From contig NZ_JAHSTW010000006.1 in assembly GCF_019145195.1 (NCBI RefSeq), forward strand, positions 124,001 to 188,000: 64,000 nt of DNA. The letters run 5' to 3'. Every line of letters begins with the position of its first letter. The stretch's first letter is position 1. Below the pieces are notes generated by a model, which saw nothing but the letters and a program-made list of their open reading frames with translations, did not search any database and was not told the DNA's origin. The stretch comes from Pseudomonas siliginis (lineage in GTDB: Bacteria > Pseudomonadota > Gammaproteobacteria > Pseudomonadales > Pseudomonadaceae). The position numbers were made by a program, and so were the translations under genes. Positions 19,576 through 29,263 of the stretch are shown piece after piece.

Positions 19576-20564
19576 TGCAGTTTGGCTGGGCCTTGGCGGG
19601 TGCGTTGCTGCTGAGTGCGCTGAGCGTGTCGGCCGAGCCGCTGCAACAATTGCGGCTGCTTTCCGAACACCCGGTCGAAGGCATGCGCGGCGGTAACCTG
19701 TCAGGTCTGGCCATGTGCGGCAACGAGCTGTGGACCGTTTCCGATCGCGATGACGAGCAGATTTATCGGCTCGATACCCGCGATCCGGTCTGGCAGGCGC
19801 AAACCGTGCACATCGACGTGCCGCCCGTGCCGGAGAGCGGCTTGCCGTGGGGTTTGAGTTCGCGCACTTGGGCGGCGTCGTTCATTCGCGGGGGCGAACT
19901 GGATTTCGAAGGCATCAGTTGCGACAGCGTAGGCAATCGCTACATCGTCAGTGAGGCCCATGCGGCGGTATTGCAGGTGCCGGTCAGTGGTCCGGCGAAC
20001 TGGCTGAAAATCTCGCCGCTGCTGGTTCGCGAAGCGAGGGCGAGCGGCCTGCTGCTCAAGTTCAACTCGATCTTCGAGGGCCTGGCGATCAACCCGGCCG
20101 GTGATCAGATATGGCTGGCCGCCGAACGGCAAAAGCGCGGTTTGCTGCTGATCAAGCGCCAGCAGACGGTGTGGGATTGTGACGGTCGCTGCGTGCTGCT
20201 CAGTGAGGGCGGCAAGGAGATGCAGCCGCCACAGTTTCCCAAGGCGAAAGCGGTTCATCGCGACTTTTCCGACATTTCCTTGTTCAACGGCAAGCTTTTT
20301 ACCCTTGAACGCAACGCTTTCGAGATTTGCCGTCGCGATGCACAGACGGCCAAGGTCGAGCAGTGCTGGTCATATGCCGGCGAACTGTTGCAGGAAAATC
20401 GCCGTTACTCGCAGAACTACGGACTGGAAGAAGCGCTGATCATTGATGCTGAAGGTGCGTGGATCGGGGTCGACAACAATTTTGGCCCGCGTGCCGACGG
20501 TGAGGTCCGCCCGGTGGTCTGGCGCTTCGCCGCGCCGGACGGTGGCTGGAGCGCCAGGCCGTGA
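19575..20564 (+). CDS. Esterase-like activity of phytase domain protein
   Basis: A 329-aa exported protein with a short signal peptide (MQFGWALAGALLLSALSVSA) and a beta-propeller-like sequence typical of the phytase-like esterase family (NLSGLAMCGNELWTVSDRDDEQIYRL, FEGISCD, FEGLAINPAGDQIWLAAERQ). The real substrate is unknown. It starts at the last base of the parE stop (TGATG) and overlaps the next gene by four bases (GTGA). The parE-esterase-protease-parC block therefore reads as one coupled unit, an order I believe is common in Pseudomonas. Confidence 0.85.
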   Translation: MQFGWALAGALLLSALSVSAEPLQQLRLLSEHPVEGMRGGNLSGLAMCGNELWTVSDRDDEQIYRLDTRDPVWQAQTVHIDVPPVPESGLPWGLSSRTWAASFIRGGELDFEGISCDSVGNRYIVSEAHAAVLQVPVSGPANWLKISPLLVREARASGLLLKFNSIFEGLAINPAGDQIWLAAERQKRGLLLIKRQQTVWDCDGRCVLLSEGGKEMQPPQFPKAKAVHRDFSDISLFNGKLFTLERNAFEICRRDAQTAKVEQCWSYAGELLQENRRYSQNYGLEEALIIDAEGAWIGVDNNFGPRADGEVRPVVWRFAAPDGGWSARP

Positions 20565-21085
20565 GTCAGCAGCCACCGGGCAAGCGTGCCGGTCGGGTGC
20601 TAATGGTCCTCGCCTGGTGCGCGGCACTTTTTCTCGCGACGCGGTTTTTCGGTCAGTGGGAGCAGCGCCAGCAGAATCCGAACATCGTGGTCACGTCGGA
20701 GCAGGGCGAAGGTTTTATCGAAGTGAAACTGGCGAGCAATGCCCAAGGGCATTTTGTCGCCAGCGGCCAGATCAACGGTGAGCCGGTGGAGTTCATGCTC
20801 GACACCGGCGCCACCGATGTCGCGATCCCGGCGGATCTGGCCAAGCGTTTGAAGCTGCAAGAAGGTTTCGGCGTGACCCTGAGCACGGCCAATGGCCTGA
20901 GCCAGGGCTATCGAACGAAAATTGCCCGCCTGCAACTGGGCGACATCGTCCTGCGTGATGTCCGCGCACTGGTGGCGCCGGGGCTGCATGGCGACCAGGT
21001 GCTGCTCGGCATGAGCGCCCTGAACAGACTTGAATTTACCCAGCGCGGTGGCACCATGCTGCTGCGCCAGACAACGAACCGATGA
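20561..21085 (+). CDS. Membrane-anchored retropepsin-like aspartic protease (TIGR02281 type)
   Basis: A 174-aa protein with an N-terminal membrane anchor ([18 protein letters not shown]) and one retropepsin-like domain: the catalytic motif [15 protein letters not shown] and the second conserved block [12 protein letters not shown]. Retropepsin-like enzymes work as dimers, with one Asp from each chain; the domain should face the periplasm. The GTG start at 20561 overlaps the upstream stop (GTGA), which decides the start. It precedes parC by 7 bp. Confidence 0.88.
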   Translation: MSQQPPGKRAGRVLMVLAWCAALFLATRFFGQWEQRQQNPNIVVTSEQGEGFIEVKLASNAQGHFVASGQINGEPVEFMLDTGATDVAIPADLAKRLKLQEGFGVTLSTANGLSQGYRTKIARLQLGDIVLRDVRALVAPGLHGDQVLLGMSALNRLEFTQRGGTMLLRQTTNR

Positions 21086-21092
21086 GGCCCGC

Positions 21093-23357
21093 ATGAGCGA
21101 CTCCCTTGATCTCAGCCTGGACGGTGTAGAACGCCGCTCGCTGGCTGACTTCACCGAAAATGCCTACCTCAACTACTCCATGTACGTGATCATGGACCGC
21201 GCCTTGCCGCATATCGGCGACGGCCTGAAACCGGTACAACGGCGTATCGTCTACGCCATGAGCGAGCTGGGGCTGGACGCCGATTCCAAGCACAAGAAAT
21301 CGGCGCGTACCGTCGGTGACGTGCTCGGCAAGTTCCATCCCCACGGCGACTCGGCGTGCTACGAAGCGATGGTGCTGATGGCGCAGCCGTTCAGCTATCG
21401 CTACACGCTGGTCGACGGCCAGGGCAACTGGGGTGCGCCGGACGATCCGAAGTCCTTCGCGGCCATGCGTTACACCGAAGCGCGGCTGTCGCGCTATTCC
21501 GAAGTACTGCTCAGCGAACTGGGCCAAGGCACCGCGGACTGGGGGCCGAACTTCGACGGCACCCTGCAGGAGCCGCTGGTGTTGCCGGCGCGCCTGCCAA
21601 ACATTCTGCTCAACGGCACCACCGGTATCGCCGTGGGCATGGCCACCGACGTACCGCCGCACAACCTGCGCGAAGTCGCAACCGCCTGCGTACGCTTGCT
21701 GGATGAGCCGAAAGCCACGGTCGAACAGCTCTGCGAACACATCCAGGGTCCGGATTATCCGACCGAAGCGGAAATCATCACGCCGCGTGCCGACCTGCTG
21801 AAGATGTACGAAACCGGCAAGGGCTCGGTGCGTATGCGCGCCGTGTACCACGTCGAGGACGGCGACATCATCGTCACCGCGCTGCCGCATCAGGTCTCCG
21901 GCGCCAAGGTGCTGGAGCAGATCGCCGCGCTGATGCAGGCCAAACCGTCGAAAGCGCCGCAGATCGCCGATTTGCGTGACGAATCCGACCACGAAAACCC
22001 GTGCCGCATCGTGATCATCCCGGTCAACAGCCGCGTCGATCACGAAGCGCTGATGCAGCACCTGTTCGCCAGCACCGAGCTGGAGTCGACCTACCGGGTC
22101 AACGTCAACATCATCGGCCTGGACGGCAAGCCACAGCTGAAAAACCTCCGTGCGCTGCTGGTCGAATGGCTGGAGTTCCGCGTGCTGACCGTGCGTCGCC
22201 GTCTGCAATTCCGCCTCGACAAGGTCGAACGTCGCCTGCACCTGTTGGACGGTTTGCTGATCGCCTACCTCAACCTGGATGAAGTGATTCACATCATCCG
22301 TACCGAGGAGCATCCGAAAGCCAAGCTGATCGAGCGTTTCGCCCTCAGCGAGATTCAGGCCGACTACATCCTCGACACCCGCTTGCGTCAGTTGGCGCGA
22401 CTGGAAGAGATGAAGCTGCGTGACGAGCAGGACGAACTGCTCAAGGAACAGGCCAAGCTGCAAGCCCTGCTGGGCAGCGAAGCGAAGCTGAAGAGACTGG
22501 TGCGCACCGAGCTGCTCAAAGACGCCGAAACCTACGGCGACGACCGCCGCTCGCCAATCGTCGAGCGCGCCGAAGCCAAGGCGCTGAGCGAGCACGATCT
22601 GCTGCCGAACGAGAAAGTCACCGTCGTACTGTCGGAAAAAGGCTGGGTGCGTTCGGCCAAGGGCCACGACATCGACGCTACCGGTTTGTCGTACAAGGCC
22701 GGCGATGGCTTCAAGACCTCGGCGGCGGGGCGCTCCAACCAGTTTGCCGTGTTCATCGATTCCACCGGTCGCAGCTACTCGGTCGCCGCGCATACCTTGC
22801 CGTCGGCCCGTGGTCAGGGCGAACCGTTGACCGGCCGTCTGACGCCGCCACCGGGCGCCTCGTTCGAATGCGTGCTGATGCCCGAAGACGATGCGCTGTA
22901 CGTGATTGCCTCCGATGCCGGTTACGGCTTCGTGGTCAAAGGTGAAGACCTGCAAGCGAAGAACAAGGCCGGCAAAGCCCTGTTGAGCCTGCCGAACAAC
23001 GCCAAGGTCATCGCACCGCGCCCTGTGGCCGATCGTGAGCAGAACTGGCTGGCCTCGGTCACGACCGAAGGTCGCCTGCTGATCTTCAAAATCAGTGATC
23101 TGCCACAATTAGGTAAGGGCAAAGGCAACAAGATCATCGGTATTTCCGGTGAGCGTGTGGCCAGTCGCGAAGAATATGTCACGGACATCGCCGTCCTGCC
23201 GGAAGGCGCCACCCTGGTGTTGCAGGCTGGCAAAAGGACCCTGTCGCTGAAAGCCGACGACCTCGAGCACTACAAAGGTGAGCGTGGACGGCGCGGAAAC
23301 AAACTTCCGCGGGGCTTCCAACGGGTCGATGCGCTGCTCGTCGAAAACCTCAATTAG
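21093..23357 (+). CDS. parC: DNA topoisomerase IV subunit A
   Basis: ParC is the DNA-cleaving subunit of topoisomerase IV. The 754-aa protein has the winged-helix region with [15 protein letters not shown], the catalytic Tyr in [12 protein letters not shown], and a C-terminal beta-propeller. In the quinolone-resistance region the residues GDSACYE are unchanged (Ser and Glu present), so no classical ParC resistance substitution is visible. I chose the ATG at 21093 ([11 protein letters not shown]), eight bases after the protease stop. Confidence 0.97.
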   Translation: MSDSLDLSLDGVERRSLADFTENAYLNYSMYVIMDRALPHIGDGLKPVQRRIVYAMSELGLDADSKHKKSARTVGDVLGKFHPHGDSACYEAMVLMAQPFSYRYTLVDGQGNWGAPDDPKSFAAMRYTEARLSRYSEVLLSELGQGTADWGPNFDGTLQEPLVLPARLPNILLNGTTGIAVGMATDVPPHNLREVATACVRLLDEPKATVEQLCEHIQGPDYPTEAEIITPRADLLKMYETGKGSVRMRAVYHVEDGDIIVTALPHQVSGAKVLEQIAALMQAKPSKAPQIADLRDESDHENPCRIVIIPVNSRVDHEALMQHLFASTELESTYRVNVNIIGLDGKPQLKNLRALLVEWLEFRVLTVRRRLQFRLDKVERRLHLLDGLLIAYLNLDEVIHIIRTEEHPKAKLIERFALSEIQADYILDTRLRQLARLEEMKLRDEQDELLKEQAKLQALLGSEAKLKRLVRTELLKDAETYGDDRRSPIVERAEAKALSEHDLLPNEKVTVVLSEKGWVRSAKGHDIDATGLSYKAGDGFKTSAAGRSNQFAVFIDSTGRSYSVAAHTLPSARGQGEPLTGRLTPPPGASFECVLMPEDDALYVIASDAGYGFVVKGEDLQAKNKAGKALLSLPNNAKVIAPRPVADREQNWLASVTTEGRLLIFKISDLPQLGKGKGNKIIGISGERVASREEYVTDIAVLPEGATLVLQAGKRTLSLKADDLEHYKGERGRRGNKLPRGFQRVDALLVENLN

Positions 23358-23539
23358 GCGAGAACGCCTTCCTAGAGCGTTCGATCTGCGATTAAACGCG
23401 TAGATCGACGCTTTGGCGCTGGAGTCGGAACGCATATTCACGGATGATATGGCCTTTCAAGCGCCGGCGTGGCCGAGCGTTCTTCATATTTATTGAGTAT
23501 TTTCACTGTGGTCAGCCTTGTGGCGGCCACCTGGACGGG

Positions 23540-24253
23540 ATGATGACTGCTCTACGCCCCCTTATTTTGTTGCTCGCCGGCGTTCTTGGCCTGGCGGGTT
23601 GCAGCGTTCACCAGCCGGTGTCGCTGTACCAACTGGACAGCGGAAGTCCGGTTCAGCCTGCGCAAAGCGCGGGCATGGCGGTTTTGCTGGGGCCGGTAGT
23701 TGTTGCCGATTACCTGCAACGCGAAACCCTGCTGCAACGTCAACCCGACGGCAGCCTGCAAGCGGCGACCGACGGTCGTTGGGCTGGCAGCCTTTCGTCG
23801 GATATCGATCAGTTGCTGATGCGTCAGGTCGCCGGTCACCTGGACAGCCAGCGTGTGGTGCTGGCGCCTGCTACCGCCGGGTTCACGCCGGATGTGCAGG
23901 TTTTGCTGACCATCACCCGTCTGGATTCCGGGGCGAAACAACCGGCGATTCTCGATGCGCAGTGGCGTTTGATCGATCGTCGCGGCAAGGTACGCGATAA
24001 CCGCATCATTCACCTGCAGGAAACGCACGCTGGCAGCACCGCTTCCCAGGTGCAGGCACAAGGGGTTCTGTTGCAGCGTCTGGCCGAGCAGCTGTCGGTG
24101 GCGCTCAAGCCATTGGCCAACCAGCCGCCAGTGGCCGAGGCACCGCGTAAAGCCGCGCCGAAACCCGCAGCGCCGGCAGCGGAGGCCGAGAAACAGCCGA
24201 AGATTCCGATGGCCTCGCCGATTCGTACCGATATGGAAGTGTTTCGCTTCTGA
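23540..24253 (+). CDS. PqiC-like / ABC-transport auxiliary lipoprotein
   Basis: A 237-aa lipoprotein: signal MMTALRPLILLLAGVLGLAGC with lipobox LAGC, then the membrane-integrity transporter auxiliary domain (SLYQLDSGS..., GPVVVADYLQRETLLQRQPDGSLQ cut short here, SLSSDIDQLLMRQVAGHL) and a Pro/Ala/Lys-rich tail. Such proteins partner MCE-type (Pqi/Mla-like) lipid transporters, but here the gene stands alone without permease or MCE genes. Either ATG (23540 or 23543) fits; GGACGG lies just upstream. The longer frame from 23444 has no signal peptide. Confidence 0.8.
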   Translation: MMTALRPLILLLAGVLGLAGCSVHQPVSLYQLDSGSPVQPAQSAGMAVLLGPVVVADYLQRETLLQRQPDGSLQAATDGRWAGSLSSDIDQLLMRQVAGHLDSQRVVLAPATAGFTPDVQVLLTITRLDSGAKQPAILDAQWRLIDRRGKVRDNRIIHLQETHAGSTASQVQAQGVLLQRLAEQLSVALKPLANQPPVAEAPRKAAPKPAAPAAEAEKQPKIPMASPIRTDMEVFRF

Positions 24254-24271
24254 GGCTGGAACGAGCCAGAA

Positions 24272-24299
24272 CAGAGCCCGCCTTGTGCGGGCTTTGTTG
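24272..24299 (+). terminator. Rho-independent terminator after the PqiC-like gene
   Basis: CAGAGCCCGC (24272-24281) pairs with GCGGGCTTTG (24287-24296), with one G-U pair and loop CTTGT, followed by a T-rich TTGTTGT. It starts 19 bp after the stop codon. Confidence 0.75.
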
Positions 24300-24339
24300 T
24301 ATCTGGGGGGCAGAGATTATTCGTCTTCAACGCTGGCCA

Positions 24340-24412
24340 CTTCGCGAGCAGGCTCGCTCCCACATTTGATCGGCGGCGAGCAGACCTGGTGGGAGCGAGC
24401 CTGCTCGCGAAG
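24340..24412. repeat. REP-type hairpin (copy 2)
   Basis: CTTCGCGAGCAGGCTCGC (from 24340) and GCGAGCCTGCTCGCGAAG (to 24412) are inverse complements flanking a spacer of about 25 bases. It lies between two convergent genes. Confidence 0.9.
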
Positions 24413-24429
24413 GGGCCAGCGCAGGCAAC

Positions 24430-24467
24430 AAAAAGCCCGCAGACAATCACTCGTCTGCGGGCTTTTG
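24430..24467 (-). terminator. Terminator of the YtjB/AhpA-like gene
   Basis: AAAAGCCCGCAGAC (24431-24444) pairs with GTCTGCGGGCTTTT (24453-24466), loop AATCACTC. Read on the minus strand the hairpin is followed by TTTTTG. It lies 18 bp downstream of the stop at 24485. Confidence 0.85.
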
Positions 24468-24484
24468 CGTATCTGGCCTAGACC

Positions 24485-25996
24485 TTACGCCCGACGCTCA
24501 TGCATCCGCGCCAGTTGCCGCTCCAGCATCGATGGATAAGGCTCCATCAACCGCTCCACACAGCACGCGCCTTCAGGGCTGGCGATCGGCCGGATCCGCG
24601 CACGCTGGCGGATCAACGTGTCATCGCTGATCTTGCGCTCGACCAGCAGCAGATTGCGGCTGTGTTGCGACAAGGCCAGTGCATCCTGGGCCGAATCGGT
24701 CAGCAGCAGATCAATCTGGCTCAGGCCGAACAATTCATCGCCCAGGGTCAGGCCCAGCTGCAATTGCAGGGTGATGCCGCTGTCTGCGACCTCGATCTGC
24801 AATTGGTGGCCGAGTGCACGCAGCAATTCGCCGCAGCAGATGGCATTGGTCAGGTAGTCGTCGCCGCAATCTTCGGTATGGAACAGCAGCAGCGTGCTGC
24901 CATCGTTGAGGGTTTCGATTTCGCCCTGATACAGCGACGCTGCCTGCTCGAGGCAGTCGCGATAGCGATCCTGCAGTTCTTCCAGGCGTGCGCGAGGCAA
25001 GCGACGCAGTTGTTCCTGCGATCCCAATTGCACGGCCAGTACGGCGGTGTGCTGTGGCACGTCAGGGCTCGGTTTGCGCGTGAGCGGTTGGGCGGCGCCG
25101 TTGAGCGATTCGTCGCGCAGTTCGGCGAAGGCGTCATCGTCATCATCGTCTTCGACGGTGCTGACCAGGTGACGCGGCGCCGGTTTCTTCGCGGCCAGCG
25201 GGCGGCTTTCGTCGAAACTTGGATCGCGCAGGTTACGCACCTCGAATTCCGGCTCGTCTTCTTCCTCGGCGAATTCCGGCTCGGGTTCAGGTTCAGGCTC
25301 CGGTTCCGGGGCGTAGCTGGCGTGCAGCTGGCGCGCCAGATCGCCGATTTCATCCTGGCGATCGATGCCCGGTGTATGCGCGTCGATGCGGCGCAGCCAC
25401 ACACGCAATTGCAGCAGTGGCGTCGACAGATAACGGCCCATGCGCAGGCTCAGAGCCAGCGACAGTGCCAGCAGAATCGCACTCAGAATGCCCATGCTTT
25501 GCAGGCTGATGGTCATTGGCTGCTGGAACTGATCCATGTCCAGGCTGATGCGCAGTTGCCCGGCAGTCACGTCCTGGAAAGTGATCTTGCTCTCATACAT
25601 GCCCTCGGCTTCGCCCAGCAGGCTGTGCTTGGGACGCTGACCGGACTCGGCGAGGATGCGGTTGTCCACGCTGTAGATCGCCGCGTGGGCGACCAGTTTG
25701 TTCTTGGTCAGGTTGTTGAGCAGCACGTTGAGGCTGAGGATGTCGTTGGACACCAGCAGCTCGGTGGCGGAAGTGGCGGTCTGCGTCGTCAGGCTTTCGC
25801 CCAGCGCATCGGCCTGCTCGTGCATGGCCTGCTTGAATTGCAGACCCATCACCCCGGCATAGATCACCAGGGCCAGAGCGACCAGGATCACGTTGTGGCT
25901 GGCAATGCGCAATGCAATCGGTACACGGCGATGGCGCAGTGCACGGAAGATCAGCAGGAAGAAGTTATCGGTTTTGACTGGCGTGGGCCGGTTCAC
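24485..25996 (-). CDS. YtjB/AhpA-family inner-membrane protein (SMP_2 domain)
   Basis: A 503-aa protein with two transmembrane helices (about residues 32-51 and 165-187) enclosing a periplasmic region, then a HAMP-like segment and a long cytoplasmic part. It is divergent from serB, as is ytjB (formerly smp) in E. coli, which supports this family. The linker at about residues 228-250 is a Pro-Glu repeat (PEPEPEPEPEPE) followed by an acidic stretch, with a run of six Asp near residue 283. The C-terminal 190 residues look like a degenerate nucleotide-cyclase-like fold but lack a GGDEF motif. I chose the GTG at 25996, with GAGC upstream. Function is not established. Confidence 0.75.
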   Translation of the reverse strand: MNRPTPVKTDNFFLLIFRALRHRRVPIALRIASHNVILVALALVIYAGVMGLQFKQAMHEQADALGESLTTQTATSATELLVSNDILSLNVLLNNLTKNKLVAHAAIYSVDNRILAESGQRPKHSLLGEAEGMYESKITFQDVTAGQLRISLDMDQFQQPMTISLQSMGILSAILLALSLALSLRMGRYLSTPLLQLRVWLRRIDAHTPGIDRQDEIGDLARQLHASYAPEPEPEPEPEPEFAEEEDEPEFEVRNLRDPSFDESRPLAAKKPAPRHLVSTVEDDDDDDAFAELRDESLNGAAQPLTRKPSPDVPQHTAVLAVQLGSQEQLRRLPRARLEELQDRYRDCLEQAASLYQGEIETLNDGSTLLLFHTEDCGDDYLTNAICCGELLRALGHQLQIEVADSGITLQLQLGLTLGDELFGLSQIDLLLTDSAQDALALSQHSRNLLLVERKISDDTLIRQRARIRPIASPEGACCVERLMEPYPSMLERQLARMHERRA

Positions 25997-26130
25997 TTGA
26001 GCTCGGCTCTTTGTCCGTGAAGTTGACGCGCAGTATAGCGACAGGCCCCAGACCGGCAAAGCGCTCGCGGTGCCCGATGGTCACTGAAAGTGGGTAGAAT
26101 GCGGTTTTTTTCCAGTTGCGGGGGTGCGCG

Positions 26131-27345
26131 TTGCGCGAAATCGTCCTGATTAACATCACGGGAGTCGACCGTCCGGGTCTGACGGCGGCCATCACCGGTG
26201 TTCTGGCACAAGGTGGTGTGAACATTCTCGACATCGGTCAGGCGGTGATCCACGACACCCTGTCGTTCGGCATCCTGGTTGAAATTCCCGATTCCGAACA
26301 GGGCAAGTCGGTGCTCAAGGACATCCTGTTCAAGGGCTACGAACTGGATCAGCAAGTGCGTTTCACCCCGGTGTCCGAAGAGGATTACCAGCAGTGGGTG
26401 GGCAATCAGGGCAAGAAGCGCCACATCGTTACCCTGCTGACGCGCAAAGTCACCGCCGGCCAGTTGCAGGCGGTCAGCGCGATCACCGCCAAATATGGCC
26501 TGAACATCGACCATATCGACCGTCTGTCGGGGCGCATGCCGCTGGACACACCAGCCGACAAGGGCAAGGGCTGCATCGAGTTTTCCGTGCGCGGTGAAGC
26601 GGCCGATCCGCAGGCCTTGCGCGCCGAATTCCTCAGCGTTGCCCAGGAATTGAACGTCGATATCGCCTTCCAGGAAGATTCGCTGTTCCGTCGCAACCGG
26701 CGTCTGGCCGTGTTCGACATGGACTCGACGCTGATCGAAGCGGAAGTCATCGATGAGCTGGCCAAGGCAGCCGGCGTGGGTGATCGAGTGTCCGAAATCA
26801 CCGAGCGCGCCATGGCGGGTGAACTGGATTTCCGTGCCAGCTTCAAGGAGCGTCTGGCGCTGCTCAAGGGCCTCGACGTCAGCGTGCTCGACTCGATCGG
26901 CGCCTCGCTGCGCCTGACCGAAGGCGCTGAAACCCTGTTCGCCGAACTCAAGCGCCTTGGCTACAAAACCGCCATCCTGTCCGGCGGCTTCACTTATTTC
27001 GCCAAGCAGCTGCAAGCCAAGCTTGGCATCGACTACGTGTTCGCCAACGAGCTGGAAGTGGTCGACGGCAAGTGCACCGGCGTGGCGATCGAGCCGATTG
27101 TCGATGCGCAGCGCAAGGCTGACTTGCTCAAGGAACTGGCGCACAAGGAAGGTCTGCGTCTGGAGCAGACCATTGCCGTCGGCGACGGCGCCAACGACTT
27201 GCCGATGCTGGCGATTGCCGGGCTGGGCGTGGCGTTCCGCGCCAAACCGCTGGTCAAGCAGTCGGCGAAGCAGGCGATTTCAACGCTGGGGCTGGATGGT
27301 GTGTTGTATCTGTTGGGCTTCCGCGATCGCGACGGGCAGCTCTGA
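26131..27345 (+). CDS. serB: Phosphoserine phosphatase SerB
   Basis: SerB performs the last step of L-serine synthesis. The 404-aa protein has two N-terminal ACT-like domains (about 1-75, ITGVDRPGLTAAITGVLA, and 95-175, with HIVTLLTRKVTAGQL) and a C-terminal HAD phosphatase: DMDSTLIEAEVIDELA with the nucleophile Asp, SGGFTYFAK, and GDGANDLPML. The two-ACT layout is typical of Pseudomonas SerB. I chose the TTG at 26131 (MREIVLINIT), seven bases after a GGGGG; a TTG at 26116 would add five residues. Confidence 0.93.
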   Translation: MREIVLINITGVDRPGLTAAITGVLAQGGVNILDIGQAVIHDTLSFGILVEIPDSEQGKSVLKDILFKGYELDQQVRFTPVSEEDYQQWVGNQGKKRHIVTLLTRKVTAGQLQAVSAITAKYGLNIDHIDRLSGRMPLDTPADKGKGCIEFSVRGEAADPQALRAEFLSVAQELNVDIAFQEDSLFRRNRRLAVFDMDSTLIEAEVIDELAKAAGVGDRVSEITERAMAGELDFRASFKERLALLKGLDVSVLDSIGASLRLTEGAETLFAELKRLGYKTAILSGGFTYFAKQLQAKLGIDYVFANELEVVDGKCTGVAIEPIVDAQRKADLLKELAHKEGLRLEQTIAVGDGANDLPMLAIAGLGVAFRAKPLVKQSAKQAISTLGLDGVLYLLGFRDRDGQL

Positions 27346-27365
27346 GATCTCGATAAGCTGATCTG

Positions 27366-27437
27366 GCCTCTTCGCGAGCAGGCTCGCTCCCACGGGAAAC
27401 CTCATTCCAGTGTGGGAGCGAGCCTGCTCGCGAAGGC
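27366..27437. repeat. REP-type hairpin (copy 3)
   Basis: GGCC.CTTCGCGAGCAGGCTCGC at one end and GCGAGCCTGCTCGCGAAGGCC at the other are inverse complements apart from two bases. The element fills most of the 103 bp between serB and the convergent PilZ-like gene and may serve as their common terminator. Confidence 0.9.
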
Positions 27438-27448
27438 CGCGCCTCGAT

Positions 27449-29197
27449 CTAGAGTGAATTCCACAACGAATCAAAATCCTCCTCACCTCCGCCATTCTGC
27501 GCAGGATCCAGCGAGCGATAGGCGAACTGATTGAAACTGTGCGTACTCGCCACCCGCCGATCCAGCCCGGCGCGGTGTTCTTCGCCTTGAGTGTTGATCA
27601 ACACCTTGTTGCCTTCCTGAAACGGCAGGCGCGGCGCAAGCACGGTGGCCGGCACATCGATCGCACTGATCTCCGGCAACAGCAAACCGCGCAGATAATG
27701 GCTGTGATCGTCCTTGGAACGAACCAGTTGCAGCCCGCACGGCTGCGCGTGTGGCGCGACCAGTTCAATGCCCATCTGCGTGCCGCTGCCGCGCACCTGG
27801 CGGATCCAGCGAATCACCGCAATGCTCCAGCCTTTGCCCTCGCTGTCCTGAATGCCGAGCATTTCCCCGGCCTGCAATTCGGCCGGCACCTCGCTCGGCC
27901 AGGCCAGGCAATAGCCGCCAGGGCTATGGTTGATCACGGGCAAGGCGTAAGTCGGATAGTTCGGCGCGTTGCCGGGGCCTTCATCCTCGCTCAGCTGGTC
28001 GTACTGGATTTCCTCGTACGGCAACAGCTCATCGTTACTTTGCGGGGCAGCGTCGAACGCCTGACTCCAGCTGTCCTTTTCGCCGTTGGCCACGATGCTG
28101 CTGAAATTTGCCGCGCGGGCACCGGGATGTTTGAGCAACTCGCTGAAGGTGCGCTCGCCGCCGAGGTAGAAGTGCAGGGCGCTCATGCCGACGCACACAG
28201 TCAATGAGCCTTGGCCGGCGATCCGCTGAAAGCTGCGTTCCGCCGCTTGGCCCCAAGTGGCATGGAGATGTTGCAGGGTATCGATGCTGAGCCCGGCAGA
28301 GACAGGCAAAGGTGTCGAAGTCGGCTGGTGCAACAAGTGCATTTCGAGCTGTTTGACCAGCGGTTGCGGGTCGAAGCCCAGCAGTCCGCTCTGTTGTTCG
28401 CTGCGAAACATCTTGCGGTATCGGGGGCCGACATCGAGTTCCGGACTGACCGCAAACAAGCCCTCGTCGGCGCTGCCGGGATGCAGCTTGAGCAGGGCGC
28501 TCCACGGCTCGATCACCTCGGCCAGCCGGGCAATCTGGCTTTGACGCAATTGATTGCAACGGGCGCTGCCCAATAGCAGTGCGGCGATGTAGGTCTGTTC
28601 GACGCTCAGTTCGCTGGTCAAAAACGCCAGATCATCGCGCAGCCGCCGTTGTTGCAGCTGTAATTGCGCAGCGCTGCGATACAGATGATGCAATTCCAAC
28701 CACACGTGTTCCGGCGGTGGACTGTACAGCTGCGTGGCGCGCACCAGTTGCGCCTTGAGGGCATGCGCCGCGCGTTGCAATGCGGTGCTGACCAACGTTG
28801 CTCGATCCTTGCTATATTTGGGCAGGATGCGCAGAACGATCTGTTTATAGCCGATGGCCAATTGGCCTTGCAGCGCCTGGCACAGGTTGCTGACTTTGCG
28901 CGAACGCTCGTCGAGCATGATCGCCTGATGCAGAAAGTGCCGTTCCAGATGCTGGCAGACGAAATACACCTCGGGCCGCAGCAGTTCCAGGAGTTGCAGG
29001 CGATTGTCGCTGGGAGTGAGCAACAGGTTCAGTTCGCCGAGGCCTTGATAGAGCAGGCGGGCGGTTTCGCCGATGTTGGCCTTGGGCAGGCTGGCGATCC
29101 AGCGCTTGAGGTCGCGCGGGCTGGCGTCGCAGAACGACAGGCGCGTTTGCGTGGGAGTCGGAGCGCGCAGCTTGGGAGAAAAGTTGGTCTGGCTCAT
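27449..29197 (-). CDS. Large protein with degenerate PilZ-like C-terminus
   Basis: A 582-aa cytosolic protein without membrane segments. The first 400 residues are helical and I do not recognise them as a named domain. Around residues 425-475 a PilZ-like barrel can be read, with the N-x-S-x-x-G motif (VINHSPGGYCLAW) and a following strand pair (QMGIELVAP). The upstream R-x-x-x-R c-di-GMP-binding motif is not visible, so binding is doubtful. A gene of this type lies next to psd in other pseudomonads, there beside fimX, which is absent here. The ATG at 29197 (MSQTNFSPK) was preferred to one four codons earlier. Confidence 0.72.
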   Translation of the reverse strand: MSQTNFSPKLRAPTPTQTRLSFCDASPRDLKRWIASLPKANIGETARLLYQGLGELNLLLTPSDNRLQLLELLRPEVYFVCQHLERHFLHQAIMLDERSRKVSNLCQALQGQLAIGYKQIVLRILPKYSKDRATLVSTALQRAAHALKAQLVRATQLYSPPPEHVWLELHHLYRSAAQLQLQQRRLRDDLAFLTSELSVEQTYIAALLLGSARCNQLRQSQIARLAEVIEPWSALLKLHPGSADEGLFAVSPELDVGPRYRKMFRSEQQSGLLGFDPQPLVKQLEMHLLHQPTSTPLPVSAGLSIDTLQHLHATWGQAAERSFQRIAGQGSLTVCVGMSALHFYLGGERTFSELLKHPGARAANFSSIVANGEKDSWSQAFDAAPQSNDELLPYEEIQYDQLSEDEGPGNAPNYPTYALPVINHSPGGYCLAWPSEVPAELQAGEMLGIQDSEGKGWSIAVIRWIRQVRGSGTQMGIELVAPHAQPCGLQLVRSKDDHSHYLRGLLLPEISAIDVPATVLAPRLPFQEGNKVLINTQGEEHRAGLDRRVASTHSFNQFAYRSLDPAQNGGGEEDFDSLWNSL

Positions 29198-29229
29198 GAG
29201 CAAAACCATAGCAGCAAATGCCGCGGTTT

Positions 29230-29255
29230 GCGGAAGCAGCCTCGGCTGCTTCCGC
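29230..29255 (-). terminator. Hairpin downstream of psd
   Basis: GCGGAAGCAGC and GCTGCTTCCGC form an 11-bp stem in the 66-bp gap after the psd stop codon on the minus strand. There is no T-run, so it may be a weak or Rho-assisted terminator, or it may protect the mRNA end. Confidence 0.5.
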
Positions 29256-29263
29256 GAACAGGG

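Noticed and set aside
21036..23108. Long open frame (690 codons) antisense to parC
   Set aside because: It mirrors the codon pattern of parC in GC-rich DNA, has no family motif, and has an amino-acid make-up (His, Gln and Arg rich) typical of shadow frames. Similar antisense frames opposite hldE, parE, the YtjB-like gene and motAB were dropped for the same reason.
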